A stretch of DNA of 64,000 nt from Sulfuricystis multivorans (GTDB lineage Bacteria; Pseudomonadota; Gammaproteobacteria; Burkholderiales; Rhodocyclaceae). The notes beneath the pieces were generated by a model, which was not told the DNA's origin, did not search any database, and saw only the letters and a list, made by a program, of their open reading frames with translations. The translations under genes were made by a program, and so were the position numbers. The DNA lies in NCBI RefSeq assembly GCF_003966565.1, contig NZ_AP018718.1, positions 62,001 to 126,000 on the forward strand, given 5' to 3'. Below, one piece after another: positions 48,795 to 58,434 of the stretch (positions within the stretch are counted from its first letter, which is position 1; each line of letters begins with the position of its first letter).

Positions 48795-50036
48795 TCAGAC
48801 CCGCCGTTCGGCAGGGAAGCGGCAGGAAAACGTGCTGCCGCGATTGGGCGTCGAACGGATCTCGAGTTTGCCGCCGTGGCGCGCGAGCACGTGCTTGACG
48901 ATCGCCAGTCCAAGGCCAGTGCCGCCCGAGGCCGTGGCGCGGCCCTTATCGACGCGGTAGAAACGTTCGGTCAGACGGGGAATGTGCTCCGCCGGGATAC
49001 CGATGCCGGTATCGATGACGGCGAAGGTGGGCTGGCCATCGACGATGCGCCAGTCCAGCGTGATCCTGCCGCCGGACGGCGTGTAGCGCACGGCGTTGAA
49101 GACCAGATTACCGAAGGCGCTGCGGATTTCCTCGCTGCAGCCGACGAGCTTGCCGGCCGAAGTCGCGGCGATGATGATCTCATGGCGCTGGCCGGACAGC
49201 GCCAGCGCTTCGTCGCGCAGCGCTGCGAGCAGCGCCGGGATATCCACGACTTCTTCGCGCAACGGCCGGTCGCTGCTTTCGAGGCGCGAGAGTGTCAGCA
49301 GATCATTGATCAGACGATTCATGCGAGCGGCCTGCTCGGCCATCAGACGGATGAAGGTGCGCGCCGTCTCGCCGCTGGGCGGGTCTTGAGTGTCGAATTG
49401 TTCGAGAAAGCCGCTGATCACGGTCAATGGCGTGCGCAGCTCGTGTGAGACGTTGGCGATGAAGTCCCGGCGCATGGCCTCGCTGCGCACCTGTTCGGTG
49501 ACATCGGTCGAGACGAGCAGCGTGCCGCTGTCGGAAAAAGGCACGAGCATTACCGACAGCACGCGTTCGCTGCCGTTGCCATCCATGCGCAAGAGCGCGG
49601 CTGGCTGTTGGCGTCGCTGCACGCGGTAATGCTCGCTCAGCTGCTGGAATTCGCTTAGGCGGATCAATTGGGTAATCTGCGTGCCGGGATCGCGCGTCGC
49701 GTCGAGGGCGAAATGGCGACAGGCTGCTTCGTTGAGCCATTCGATGCGCATTTCTCCATCGAGCAGGATGACGCCATCGGGGAGTGCCTGGACCGCAAGG
49801 CGGAAGCGTTCTAGCGCGTTGCCCAGTTCTTGCAGTCGCTGCCGTTGCTGTTTGTGTTGCGCGAGCAGGCGGGAAGAGATTTCGCCCCAGATGCCGCGGC
49901 CATCGGGCAGCGGGTGCAATTCGGGTGCGATGAGCCAATCGCGCAGCGCGCTGCGTTGGCGGAGCTCGCGAGCGAGGGCAATCGCCAAGGCGCAGGCAGC
50001 GGCGAGCAACAACCACGCCACGCCAGTGGCGCTCAT
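48795..50036 (-). CDS. phoR: Phosphate-regulon sensor histidine kinase PhoR
   Basis: The 413-residue protein has an N-terminal membrane segment, a PAS domain (about 85-190), the phospho-acceptor helix FIANVSHELRTPL and an ATP-binding domain with NLVFNAVRYTPSGG, DTGIGI and GGTGLGLAIV. It controls PhoB in response to PhoU and the Pst transporter. Only one strong membrane helix is seen. The start overlaps the phoB stop as ATGA. Confidence 0.95.
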   Translation of the reverse strand: MSATGVAWLLLAAACALAIALARELRQRSALRDWLIAPELHPLPDGRGIWGEISSRLLAQHKQQRQRLQELGNALERFRLAVQALPDGVILLDGEMRIEWLNEAACRHFALDATRDPGTQITQLIRLSEFQQLSEHYRVQRRQQPAALLRMDGNGSERVLSVMLVPFSDSGTLLVSTDVTEQVRSEAMRRDFIANVSHELRTPLTVISGFLEQFDTQDPPSGETARTFIRLMAEQAARMNRLINDLLTLSRLESSDRPLREEVVDIPALLAALRDEALALSGQRHEIIIAATSAGKLVGCSEEIRSAFGNLVFNAVRYTPSGGRITLDWRIVDGQPTFAVIDTGIGIPAEHIPRLTERFYRVDKGRATASGGTGLGLAIVKHVLARHGGKLEIRSTPNRGSTFSCRFPAERRV

Positions 50037-50728
50037 CGCGTCGGGCTCGTCAACTTGTAGCCGACCCCGCGCACCGTCTCGATCAGCGCTTCGCTCGCCG
50101 GACCCAGTCCGGCGCGCAGACGGCGGATATAGACGTCGATGGTGCGGTCTTCGAGGAAGCGATGGTCGCCGCGTAACGCGTTCAGCAGCTGGTCGCGGGT
50201 GAGCGCCCGGTTCGGGTGGGTCATCAGATAAAGCAGCAGATCGAATTCGGTCGGTCCCAGCGCAACGGGCTGGCCATTACAGCTGACGGTGCGCGCGCCC
50301 GGGTCGAGCTTGAGCGGCCCGATCTCGACCGGATCACCGGCGAAATGCGGGGCGCGGCGCCGGAGCACCGCACGGATGCGTGCGATCAGCTCCTTCGGCG
50401 AGAACGGCTTGCTGACGTAATCGTCGGCGCCGAGGTCGAGGCCCTCGACACGGTCGGACTCCTCGGCACGCGCGGTGACCATGATGATCGGCAGCTCGCG
50501 CGTGCGCGCCTCGGCGCGCAGGCGTTTTGCCAACGCATTGCCCGACATGCCCGGCAACATCAGGTCGAGCAACACCAAGGTCGGCAGGCGCTGGCGGATC
50601 TCTTCGAGCGCGGCCTCGGCAGTGCCGACGACGACGACCTCGAAAGCGGCCTGTTCCAGCGAATAGCGCAACAGCGCCTGGATGGCGATTTCGTCCTCGA
50701 CGACCAGAATGCGCGGCCGGCTGCTCAT
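50033..50728 (-). CDS. phoB: Phosphate-regulon response regulator PhoB
   Basis: The 231-residue protein has a receiver domain with the phospho-acceptor D55 in LVLLDLMLPG and switch lysine in VSKPFSPKELIARI, then an OmpR-type winged helix (PTEFDLLLYLM, DRTIDVYIRRLR). It binds 11-base direct repeats such as those found at 47068 and 58107. It overlaps both phoU and phoR by four bases. Confidence 0.97.
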   Translation of the reverse strand: MSSRPRILVVEDEIAIQALLRYSLEQAAFEVVVVGTAEAALEEIRQRLPTLVLLDLMLPGMSGNALAKRLRAEARTRELPIIMVTARAEESDRVEGLDLGADDYVSKPFSPKELIARIRAVLRRRAPHFAGDPVEIGPLKLDPGARTVSCNGQPVALGPTEFDLLLYLMTHPNRALTRDQLLNALRGDHRFLEDRTIDVYIRRLRAGLGPASEALIETVRGVGYKLTSPTR

Positions 50729-51435
50729 TGCCCATCTTGCTCCGCAGTTCCCATCTTGCCCAATGGGGTGTGACGCACGTCTTCGCCACGGGCGATGAAG
50801 ATCACGTCGCGGGCGATGTTCTTGACATGATCGCCGATGCGTTCCACCGAGCGGGCGATGAAGATGATGTCGAGCGCAGTGCTGATCGTACGCGGGTCTT
50901 CCATCATGTAGGTGATCATCTGGCGCACGATGGAACGGAAACTTTCGTCGATTTCCTTGTCGCGAGCGATGATCGTCAGCGCGGCGCGATCATCGACGCG
51001 CACGAAGGCGTCGAGCACGTCGTGCAGCATGCCCTGGACGCGCTCGCCGAGGTAGCGGATTTCGGTGACCTGAGTCAGACAGCCGCTCATGCCTTGGTCG
51101 AAGACCTTGCGCACGCCCTTGGCGATTTTTTTCACTTCGTCGCCGATCCGCTCCAGGTCGGTGACGATCTTGCTCACCGCCATGATCATACGCAGGTCGA
51201 CCGCCGTGGGCTGACGGCGCGCGATGATGTGGGCGCAGGCGGCGTCGATGGAGACCTCCATCTGGTCGACCCCGGCATCGCGGGCAATGACCAGATCGAC
51301 GAGCTCGCGATCCTCGCCGTCGAGCGCGTTCAGCGCAGCGCGCATTTGCTCTTCGACCAGCCCGCCCATCTGGGTGATGCGGGCACGGATATCGTCGAGC
51401 TCGGTGTCGAAACGTTTGAAAATGTGCTCGTGCAT
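50725..51435 (-). CDS. phoU: Phosphate signalling protein PhoU
   Basis: The 236-residue protein has two repeated three-helix PhoU domains: GLVEEQMRAALNAL and IMAVSKIVTDLERIGDEVKKIAKG in the first half, and IIFIARSVERIGDHVKNIARDVIFI in the second, each with acidic metal-binding ExxxD motifs. It links PstB to PhoR and prevents kinase activity when phosphate is plentiful. It is 15 bases after pstB. Confidence 0.96.
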   Translation of the reverse strand: MHEHIFKRFDTELDDIRARITQMGGLVEEQMRAALNALDGEDRELVDLVIARDAGVDQMEVSIDAACAHIIARRQPTAVDLRMIMAVSKIVTDLERIGDEVKKIAKGVRKVFDQGMSGCLTQVTEIRYLGERVQGMLHDVLDAFVRVDDRAALTIIARDKEIDESFRSIVRQMITYMMEDPRTISTALDIIFIARSVERIGDHVKNIARDVIFIARGEDVRHTPLGKMGTAEQDGQ

Positions 51436-51450
51436 GGCTTTCTCTTCTCC

Positions 51451-52278
51451 TTAGCCGAAGCGGCCGGTGATGTAGTCCTCGGTGCGTTTGTCTTTCGGCT
51501 TGATGAAAATTTCGTCCGTGGCGCCGAATTCGATCAGCTCGCCCAGATACATGTAGGCCGTGACGTCGGAAATGCGCGCCGCCTGCTGCATGTTGTGGGT
51601 GACGATGATGATGGTGTATGCGCTCTTCAATTCGTCGATCAGTTCCTCGATCTTCGCCGTCGAGATCGGATCGAGCGCCGAGCAGGGCTCGTCGAGCAAC
51701 AACACCTCGGGTTGCAGGGCGATGGCGCGGGCGATCACCAGGCGCTGCTGCTGGCCGCCCGACAGGCTCATGCCGCTCTCGTGGAGCCGATCCTTGACCT
51801 CGTCCCACAGCGCCGCACCGCGCAGGGCGCGCTCGACGGCCCCGTCGAGCGTGGTCTTGTCATTGACGCCCATGATGCGCAGGCCGTAGGCGACGTTCTC
51901 ATAGATCGACTTGGGGAAAGGGTTGGGTTTCTGGAATACCATGCCGACGCGACGCCGCAGCAGCGCGACATTCACGTCCTTGTCATAGATGTTCTTGCCA
52001 TCGAGCAGGATCCGCCCCTCGATCCGGCAGCTATCGACCAGATCGTTCATGCGGTTGAAGCAGCGCAGCAACGTCGATTTGCCGCAGCCGCTCGGGCCGA
52101 TGAAGGCGGTGACGCGGTTGCGCGGTATCTGCAGATTGATGTCCTTGAGCGCATGGTTGTCGCCGTAATGAAGGTTCAGCCTGTCGACGTGCAGCACATG
52201 GTCGCTCGATGGCTCGAGCAGCACGCGGCCGAGCTCGCCGAAGTGCATCGCATGGGTCTTTTCGGGATTTGCGTTCAT
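51451..52278 (-). CDS. pstB: Phosphate ABC transporter ATP-binding protein
   Basis: The 275-residue protein has Walker A GPSGCGKS, the [18 protein letters not shown]-loop region that is diagnostic of PstB, signature LSGGQQQRL, and Walker [14 protein letters not shown]. The ATG at 52278 gives a normal length. It is 29 bases after pstA. Confidence 0.97.
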   Translation of the reverse strand: MNANPEKTHAMHFGELGRVLLEPSSDHVLHVDRLNLHYGDNHALKDINLQIPRNRVTAFIGPSGCGKSTLLRCFNRMNDLVDSCRIEGRILLDGKNIYDKDVNVALLRRRVGMVFQKPNPFPKSIYENVAYGLRIMGVNDKTTLDGAVERALRGAALWDEVKDRLHESGMSLSGGQQQRLVIARAIALQPEVLLLDEPCSALDPISTAKIEELIDELKSAYTIIIVTHNMQQAARISDVTAYMYLGELIEFGATDEIFIKPKDKRTEDYITGRFG

Positions 52279-52307
52279 TGCGTTTCGTCCAGCGGGGAAA
52301 TGAGGGA

Positions 52308-53963
52308 TCAGACGCCTTCGAGGCCACGCATCTTCTCGCGCAGGCGGTGACGCAGGCGAATCGCGGCAAGATTGAGCACGACGATGATCAGTACCAGCAA
52401 TAGGGCAGTGGCATAGACGAGCGGCCGCGCCGCCTCGATGTTGGGGCTCTGGAAGCCGACGTCGTAGATGTGGAAGCCCAGGTGCATGAACTTGCGCTCC
52501 AGATGCAGGAACGGATAGTTGCCGTCGAGAGGGAGGCTGGGCGCGAGCTTGACCACACCAACCAGCATCAGTGGCGCCACTTCGCCCGCGGCGCGCGCCA
52601 CGGCGAGAATCAGCCCGGTCATCATCGCCGGGCTGGCGATCGGCAGCACGGTGCGCCACAGGGTTTCCGCCTTGGTCGCACCCAGAGCGAGGCTGCCCTC
52701 GCGGATGCTGCGCGGCACGCGCGCCAGACCTTCTTCGGTAGCGACGATCACCACCGGCAGCGTCAATAGCGCGAGCGTCAGCGAAGCCCACAACAGGCCC
52801 GGACTGCCGAATACCGGCGCCGGCTGCGCTTCTGGGTAGAACAATAGGTCGATGTTGTGACCGAGGAAGTAGACGAAGAAACCGAGGCCGAACACGCCAT
52901 AGACGATCGACGGCACGCCGGCGAGATTGTTGACCGAGATGCGGATGATGCGGATCAAGGGGCCCTGTCTGGCGTATTCGCGCATGTAGATCGCCGCCAT
53001 GATGCCCAAGGGCGTGACGATCACCGCCATCAGCAGCACCATCAGCACGGTGCCGAAGATGGCCGGGAAGATGCCGCCTTCGGTGTTCGCCTCGCGCGGA
53101 TCCTCGGCAGCGAATTCCCACAGCTTGCGCGCATAGTGACGCATCTTCGCCGGGATGCTCATCGCATTCGGGAGATAGGCATCGGCGACGTTGGCCAGCG
53201 GCACGTCGATGATGCGGCCATCGCTGATCTCGGCGGCGAGGCTGTCGCGTTTGATCTCGTGGCGCAGCTTTTCCAGTTTCTCCTGCAAGGCGAGGAAGGC
53301 TTTCTGATATTGCTCGCGCTCGTTGGCGAGCGCCGCCTGCTCCGCAGCGGTGAGCCTTTGCTGGAGCTCGAGCTTGCGCTCCTTGAGGCGCAATTTCTCG
53401 AGCGCATAGTTGATGTTGCCGATCTCGACCTTTTCGATGTGGTAGATCTCTTTGAACAGGGCGCTGGAACGCTCCAGGCGCTGTTGCAGCTCGGGCCAGG
53501 CGGCAGCCCCTTCTGCGACGACCTTGCCTTCTTCCTTGACCGCCTTCAGGTGGCCGTAGAAGTTGCCCCATTCGCGCCGCTCGAGCGTCAAAAGGTCCTG
53601 CGGACGTTCGAACTTGCCGAGCATGGGCTGCGGAAACCACTTGAAGTCGCTGCCGGTGACGTCGCGGTTGCCGAGCTTGAAAAGGTAGCGCGTGGTGAAT
53701 TTGTCCGGGCTGTCGATCTTGAAGCCGGCTTCACGAAGGCGCAGCAGCGAGACTTCCTCCTCGTCGTGGATTTCGCCGATCACGCGCTGCGGCTTGCCGT
53801 CGTTGCCGGTGAAGGTGGTCTGGATCACCGGGTGCGGCCAGAAGTGCGTCAGTCCGCGGGCGGCGGCGAGCCAGACGACGGCATAGACCATGACGAGCGA
53901 GAGCGCGACGGCGCCGGCCGTCATCCAGATCCAGGGCTCCCCGCTCTTGAACCAATTACGCAT
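52308..53963 (-). CDS. pstA: Phosphate ABC transporter permease PstA (extended form)
   Basis: The 551-residue protein is far longer than enterobacterial PstA (about 300). It has one N-terminal membrane helix (about 15-37), a long extracytoplasmic insert with a charged coiled coil around residues 165-250, and a C-terminal permease core with about five more spans and the EAA-type loop [18 protein letters not shown] similar long form is known in Pseudomonas. It is 12 bases after pstC. Confidence 0.92.
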   Translation of the reverse strand: MRNWFKSGEPWIWMTAGAVALSLVMVYAVVWLAAARGLTHFWPHPVIQTTFTGNDGKPQRVIGEIHDEEEVSLLRLREAGFKIDSPDKFTTRYLFKLGNRDVTGSDFKWFPQPMLGKFERPQDLLTLERREWGNFYGHLKAVKEEGKVVAEGAAAWPELQQRLERSSALFKEIYHIEKVEIGNINYALEKLRLKERKLELQQRLTAAEQAALANEREQYQKAFLALQEKLEKLRHEIKRDSLAAEISDGRIIDVPLANVADAYLPNAMSIPAKMRHYARKLWEFAAEDPREANTEGGIFPAIFGTVLMVLLMAVIVTPLGIMAAIYMREYARQGPLIRIIRISVNNLAGVPSIVYGVFGLGFFVYFLGHNIDLLFYPEAQPAPVFGSPGLLWASLTLALLTLPVVIVATEEGLARVPRSIREGSLALGATKAETLWRTVLPIASPAMMTGLILAVARAAGEVAPLMLVGVVKLAPSLPLDGNYPFLHLERKFMHLGFHIYDVGFQSPNIEAARPLVYATALLLVLIIVVLNLAAIRLRHRLREKMRGLEGV

Positions 53964-53975
53964 GATGAAACATCC

Positions 53976-56246
53976 TCACAATGAGCTGTATTTTTCGCGC
54001 AGGCGCTGACGCACCAGCTCGCCCAGCGTGTTGGCGGCGAAGGTGATCAGAAACAGCACCAGCGCGGAGAAGAACAGCAGCCGGTAATGCGTGGTGCCGA
54101 CGGCCGCTTCGCCCATCTCGACGCCGACGTTGGCCGACAGGGTGCGAAAGCCGGTGAAGATCGACAAATCCATCACCGCGGTATTGCCGGTAGCCATCAG
54201 GACGATCATGGTCTCGCCGATCGCGCGACCCATACCGATCAGGATCGCCGAAAAGATGCCGGGACTGGCGGTCAGCAGCACGACGTTGTAGAGCGTCTGC
54301 CAAGGGGTTGCGCCGAGTGCCAGCGACCCGGTGGTCAAATGCTTGGGCACGCTGAATACGGCATCCTCGGCGATCGAGAAGATCGTCGGGATCACCGCGA
54401 AGCCCATCGCGATGCCGACCACCAGCGAGTTGCGCTGCTCATAGGACCAGCCGAGCCGCTGGTGGATCCAGTGCGGCATGTCGCCGTCGAACAGCGCCGC
54501 CTCGATCGGGTGGCCGGCCGAAAGCGCCAGTGCCATCACGAGGAGGATCACCGGGATCAGCAAAGCGGCCTCCCAGCCGGGGCTGACGCGCTGCGTCAGA
54601 CGGGCGGGCAAGAGGTGCCAAAGCCAGGCCGTCAGCAGGAAGGTGATCGGCAGCAGGAAGATGGCGAGCAAGGTGCCGGCCAGGTTGTTGTCGACATAGG
54701 GGGCGAGCCACAACCCAGCGAGAAAGCCCAGCACCACGGTCGGCAGTGCCTGCATGATCTCGATCGACGGCTTGACGATGCCGCGCATCTTCGGGGACAT
54801 GAAATAGGCGGCGAAGATCGCGCCGAGCACTGCCAGCGGCACCGCGACCAGCATCGCGTAGAACGCGGCCTTCAGCGTGCCGAGGGTGAGCGGCGCGAGG
54901 CTGAATTTCGGCTCGAAGTCCGAATTGGCCGCGGTCGATTGCCAGATGTATTCCGGCTCGCTGTAGCTTTCATACCAGACTTTCTGCCACAGCGCCGAGA
55001 AGGACACCTCCGGATATTCGTTATGCACGCGCGCCAGCGTCAGACGGCCATCGGCAGCCTCGGCCAAGAGCGCGTTGCCGCGCGGCGCAATGCCGACCAT
55101 CATCAGCGGTTGGGAGCCCGTCGAATGGGTGAGCAGCTGGCGTTGCGAGGTGGCGTAATACAGGCCAATCTCGCCCTGGTCGTCGCCGGCGAGGAAACCC
55201 TTGCGGAAGTATTCCGGGACGAGGATGGTGATTTTCCCTTTCAGCGCCGGGAACGTGCGGATCCGGGTCAGGTGATAGTTGTTTTCGGCATCGCGCACCA
55301 GGAACCATTGCGCGAGATTGCCTTTGTCGGAGCCGACGATCAGGGAATAACCGCCGGAGAGCATCGTCGCGGCGCTGACGGATTCGCCGACCGGGAACAG
55401 CTCGACGGTTTGAACCAGGCGCGGATTGGCCTTGTCCATCACGTCGTAATGGGTCGCGTAGCGGCCATCGTGCAAGACGTAAAGCTCGCGCTGCTTGACT
55501 TCGAGCAGCAGCCGTTCGATTCTGCCTTGCGGAACGGGCGGCAAGGCGACGGTGTTCTGCTCGATGTTCGTCTCGCCGGTGATCAGGTTGGTCTTGCTGG
55601 CGATGCTGGTCAAAAGCAGCCGACCATCCTCGGTGAGCGCCACGACGGTAGTTTCGTTGTCGTCGTATTGGATGGCGATTTTTTCGAGCGCCTGACCCTG
55701 CGAGTCGATGGCAAGCGGCGTCTTGCCCAAAGGGTAGTCGAGACGCGGCGTGATGGTGCGGATGTCCTTGTCGGGATGCGTCGGATCTTTCTTGAACTGG
55801 ACATCGAAGGCGGTCTTGACGAACATGATCCTGCCATCGGCCAGCCCCCAGGCGACCACGCCCTTGGCCGGATCGCCGGCAGCGAAGCTGACGGGCTTGC
55901 TGTCCGTAGGCAATTTTTCTCTGGCGATCTCGTGGCCGTCCTTCATGCCGAAAAACCGCACTTCGCCCGCCAGGGTCATGCGCACGCCGATTTCCGCCTG
56001 CTCTTCGCTGCTCAAATACACGGTGTCCGCGCCGCTCATGGCAAGCGGCACCGTTTGCGGCTTTTCGAGGCTGGGCGGGGTAAAAATGGGCACGACGACG
56101 CTGGCCAGATAGAAAAAGATCAGGCTGATCGCGAGGATCACGCTCAAGCCGCCGATGGTCATCACGTGCTTGAACAGCTTGTCCCGGGTCATGCGCCGGC
56201 CGGTAAAGCCGCCGACCTTGCTGATGTTGGCCTCGATTTTTTCCAT
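53976..56246 (-). CDS. pstC: Phosphate ABC transporter permease PstC (extended form)
   Basis: The 756-residue protein has an N-terminal membrane helix (about 31-53), a large periplasmic domain with repeated beta-strand pattern (about 60-440, possibly a beta-propeller-like fold), and a C-terminal permease core with the loop LALGATPWQTLYNVVLL. The enterobacterial form is about 320 residues; long forms occur in pseudomonads and betaproteobacteria. The added domain may contact PstS or the lipoprotein encoded just upstream. Confidence 0.92.
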   Translation of the reverse strand: MEKIEANISKVGGFTGRRMTRDKLFKHVMTIGGLSVILAISLIFFYLASVVVPIFTPPSLEKPQTVPLAMSGADTVYLSSEEQAEIGVRMTLAGEVRFFGMKDGHEIAREKLPTDSKPVSFAAGDPAKGVVAWGLADGRIMFVKTAFDVQFKKDPTHPDKDIRTITPRLDYPLGKTPLAIDSQGQALEKIAIQYDDNETTVVALTEDGRLLLTSIASKTNLITGETNIEQNTVALPPVPQGRIERLLLEVKQRELYVLHDGRYATHYDVMDKANPRLVQTVELFPVGESVSAATMLSGGYSLIVGSDKGNLAQWFLVRDAENNYHLTRIRTFPALKGKITILVPEYFRKGFLAGDDQGEIGLYYATSQRQLLTHSTGSQPLMMVGIAPRGNALLAEAADGRLTLARVHNEYPEVSFSALWQKVWYESYSEPEYIWQSTAANSDFEPKFSLAPLTLGTLKAAFYAMLVAVPLAVLGAIFAAYFMSPKMRGIVKPSIEIMQALPTVVLGFLAGLWLAPYVDNNLAGTLLAIFLLPITFLLTAWLWHLLPARLTQRVSPGWEAALLIPVILLVMALALSAGHPIEAALFDGDMPHWIHQRLGWSYEQRNSLVVGIAMGFAVIPTIFSIAEDAVFSVPKHLTTGSLALGATPWQTLYNVVLLTASPGIFSAILIGMGRAIGETMIVLMATGNTAVMDLSIFTGFRTLSANVGVEMGEAAVGTTHYRLLFFSALVLFLITFAANTLGELVRQRLREKYSSL

Positions 56247-56303
56247 GAGTTACTGTCCGACGAGCTTGGGATACCGCGCAGAGTCTACCGAACGCGACGC
56301 AAC

Positions 56304-56331
56304 GTGGGGCAACCCGGTCGGGCAGCCCCAC
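56304..56331. other. Hairpin upstream of pstC
   Basis: Seven perfect pairs, GTGGGGC/GCCCCAC, enclose a 14-base loop that can itself pair CCC with GGG. It lies in the 117-base gap between the lipoprotein gene and pstC. There is no T-tract on the minus side, so it may adjust transcript levels between PstS/lipoprotein and the permeases. Confidence 0.4.
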
Positions 56332-56363
56332 GCATGCGCCCTGCGTTGCATCGTGAGTGACGC

Positions 56364-56969
56364 TTATTTTTTCGAGTGCAGCTTATTGAAGGCTTCGATC
56401 AATGGGGCCGGGCGGCCGGCATTCTTGGTCTTCTTGTTCAACGCATAGATGACCGTCTCGCCCTTCGGGCCGGCGCCGATTTCCGTGAAGGTCCAGGCGA
56501 CCTCCTTGTGCTGCAGGAAATCTTTCATATCCTGCCATTCGCCAAAGACGTAGTAGCGACCGTTGTAGATCACTTCGCCATAAAAGGCGCCGACCTCGCC
56601 GATCTTGCCGTCGAAAAATTTTTCGGCAACGACCGGCGCATCGAGCGGGAGGCCGGCTTCCTTTTTGGTCAGGCCGAAGATCACCGTCTGTCCGTCGGGC
56701 CCGCCGCCGATGCGAGTGCGGGTGAGCGGCACCTCGTCGTGCTCGAGGAACAGCAAATAAAGCGCCGGATCGCTGAAGGCATAGAGGCGGCCGTTGTCGT
56801 GGAAGACGAGGAAGTAATTCGCCTTCTGCGCGGCGGCTGGCTGGGCGGCCTTCGCCTCGTGGTGGGAAGTTGCAGCCGGCTGCTGGCTGGCACAACCGGA
56901 AAGGCCAAGGGCGCCAAATGCCAGCGCGGCGGCCAGGCTGTGGGCGGAAATGCGTTGCATGATGCGCAT
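56364..56969 (-). CDS. Lipoprotein with two repeated domains, in the pst operon
   Basis: The 201-residue protein has a lipobox with cysteine C26 (GLSGC) and then two similar units of about 55-60 residues. The first runs from NYFLVFHDNGRLYAFSD to GPDGQTVIFGLTKKE, the second from GEVIYNGRYYVFGEW to GPKGETVIYALNKKT. No standard Pst subunit corresponds to it, and I do not recognise the family. It sits between pstS and pstC on the same strand, so it is very likely phosphate-regulated and lies in the periplasm on a membrane anchor. Confidence 0.85.
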   Translation of the reverse strand: MRIMQRISAHSLAAALAFGALGLSGCASQQPAATSHHEAKAAQPAAAQKANYFLVFHDNGRLYAFSDPALYLLFLEHDEVPLTRTRIGGGPDGQTVIFGLTKKEAGLPLDAPVVAEKFFDGKIGEVGAFYGEVIYNGRYYVFGEWQDMKDFLQHKEVAWTFTEIGAGPKGETVIYALNKKTKNAGRPAPLIEAFNKLHSKK

Positions 56970-57035
56970 GATGGGGTCTCCGTGGTCGGGTCACGCCGGC
57001 CGCGTGGGCGACCGGCGACTCACATGGATCGCGAT

Positions 57036-58022
57036 TCAGTGGATGCCCAGATCGGCCAGCGCCTTCTTGGCCATGCCGGCTGGCATCGGCACGAAGCCGT
57101 CCTTGACGACGACCTGCTGACCTTCCTTCGAGAGCACCATCTTGAAGAATTCGCGCTCGAGCGGCGGCAGTTCCGTGTTGGGGCGCTTGTTCACATAAAC
57201 GTAGAGCACGCGTGCCAGCGGATAGGTGCCGTCGATCGCGTGCTTGGCGTCGGCCTCGACGAAGGGTTGGCCGGTCTTCTTCGACAGCGGCACGGCGCGC
57301 ACGCCGGAGGTCTTGTAGCCGATACCGGAATAGCCGATGGCGTTGAGCTGGCCGCTGACGCTTTGCACGACCGACGCGGAACCAGGCTGTTCAGCGACTT
57401 CGCGTTTCAGGTCACCCTTGCACAGCGCGTGCTCCTTGAAGTAGCCATAGGTACCAGACACCGAATTGCGGCCATACAGGGCGATGGCACGGGTTTCCCA
57501 TTCGCCGGTGAGCCCCACCTGACCCCACTTGGTGATGTCGGCCGGTGCGCCGCACTTGCGGGTCGAGGAGAAGATCGCATCGACCTGCTGGATCGACAGG
57601 CCCTTGATCGGGTTGTCCTTGTTGACATACACGGCCAGGGCGTCGATCGCGACCGGCACCGCCGTGGGTTTGTAGCCGTATTTCTTCTCGAAGGACTCGA
57701 TTTCCTTGGCATTCATCACGCGGCTCATCGGGCCGAAGTTCGAAGCGCCTTCGATCAGCGCAGGGGGCGCGGTCGAGGAACCGGCGCCCTGGATCTGGAT
57801 GTTGACGTTGGGATAGAAACGCTTGTAGGTTTCGGCCCACAGTGTCATCAGGTTATTGAGCGTGTCGGAGCCGACACTGGTGAAATTGCCGGAAACCCCG
57901 CTGGCCTTGGTGTAGCTGGGCAGGGCCGGATCGACCTGCACGGCCTGGGCGCTGGCCGCCGGGGCGATGAATGCGGTGGCAGCGACGAAACCGAGAGCTG
58001 ACGCGATCTTTCTGAGTTGCAT
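57036..58022 (-). CDS. pstS: Phosphate-binding periplasmic protein PstS
   Basis: The 328-residue protein has a signal peptide ending near APAASAQA and phosphate-contacting motifs such as [21 protein letters not shown] and [12 protein letters not shown]. It delivers phosphate to PstC/PstA. The ATG at 58022 follows AAGGAG. A two-unit PhoB box lies upstream, so it is the first gene of the pst-pho unit. Confidence 0.95.
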   Translation of the reverse strand: MQLRKIASALGFVAATAFIAPAASAQAVQVDPALPSYTKASGVSGNFTSVGSDTLNNLMTLWAETYKRFYPNVNIQIQGAGSSTAPPALIEGASNFGPMSRVMNAKEIESFEKKYGYKPTAVPVAIDALAVYVNKDNPIKGLSIQQVDAIFSSTRKCGAPADITKWGQVGLTGEWETRAIALYGRNSVSGTYGYFKEHALCKGDLKREVAEQPGSASVVQSVSGQLNAIGYSGIGYKTSGVRAVPLSKKTGQPFVEADAKHAIDGTYPLARVLYVYVNKRPNTELPPLEREFFKMVLSKEGQQVVVKDGFVPMPAGMAKKALADLGIH

Positions 58023-58106
58023 GAACTGACTCCTTTCGTTGGGTGTAGAGGAAACGCGCCGGATAACGAGCGTCTTGCGGCGCACCAGGTCATGCTATTG
58101 AAACAG

Positions 58107-58124
58107 TGTGACGAATTTGTGACG
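58107..58124 (-). promoter_or_regulatory. PhoB box upstream of pstS
   Basis: On the minus strand CGTCACA, four bases (AATT), then CGTCACA match the heptamer-spacer-heptamer form of the PhoB box. A third, less regular core (GTCAT) lies 12 bases further upstream. The box is 85 bases before the pstS start and is followed by a CAATAG-like -10. Confidence 0.8.
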
Positions 58125-58196
58125 GTGTGCATGACCCCAGCCAAGGGCGGCTCGCTGGCATGAGCGTCCGTGACCGCTGTGGTTAAATAACATCAA

Positions 58197-58429
58197 ATGA
58201 AACTCGACCTACGCAAAATCTACCGCTTCGACACCATCGCGCGGGAGCCCGGCGGCTCTTTGGCGAAGGGTGGCAACGTCATTACGAGTGCGCCGAATGC
58301 AAGGAAATCGTCGCCTGCGTCGCCTACATCGAGGCTGCTTGCAGCTGCGGCAACATCACGGGGGGCGATGGTACGACGGTCATCAAGGATTCGGCCAAGG
58401 TCACTCCGCTACGTGGCGTCTTGAAGTAG
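58197..58429 (+). pseudogene. Frameshifted small zinc-ribbon-like gene
   Basis: The first frame starts with ATG at 58197 (MKLDLRKIYRFDTIA) but becomes low-quality after about 58245. Another frame, shifted by one base, then reads plausibly: ECAECKEIVACVAYIEAACSCGNITGG and on to a TAG at 58427-58429. It has CxxC and CxC. No start codon fits this second frame. I infer one real gene interrupted by a frameshift near 58240-58265, either a mutation or a sequence error. Confidence 0.5.
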
Positions 58430-58434
58430 TTGGC

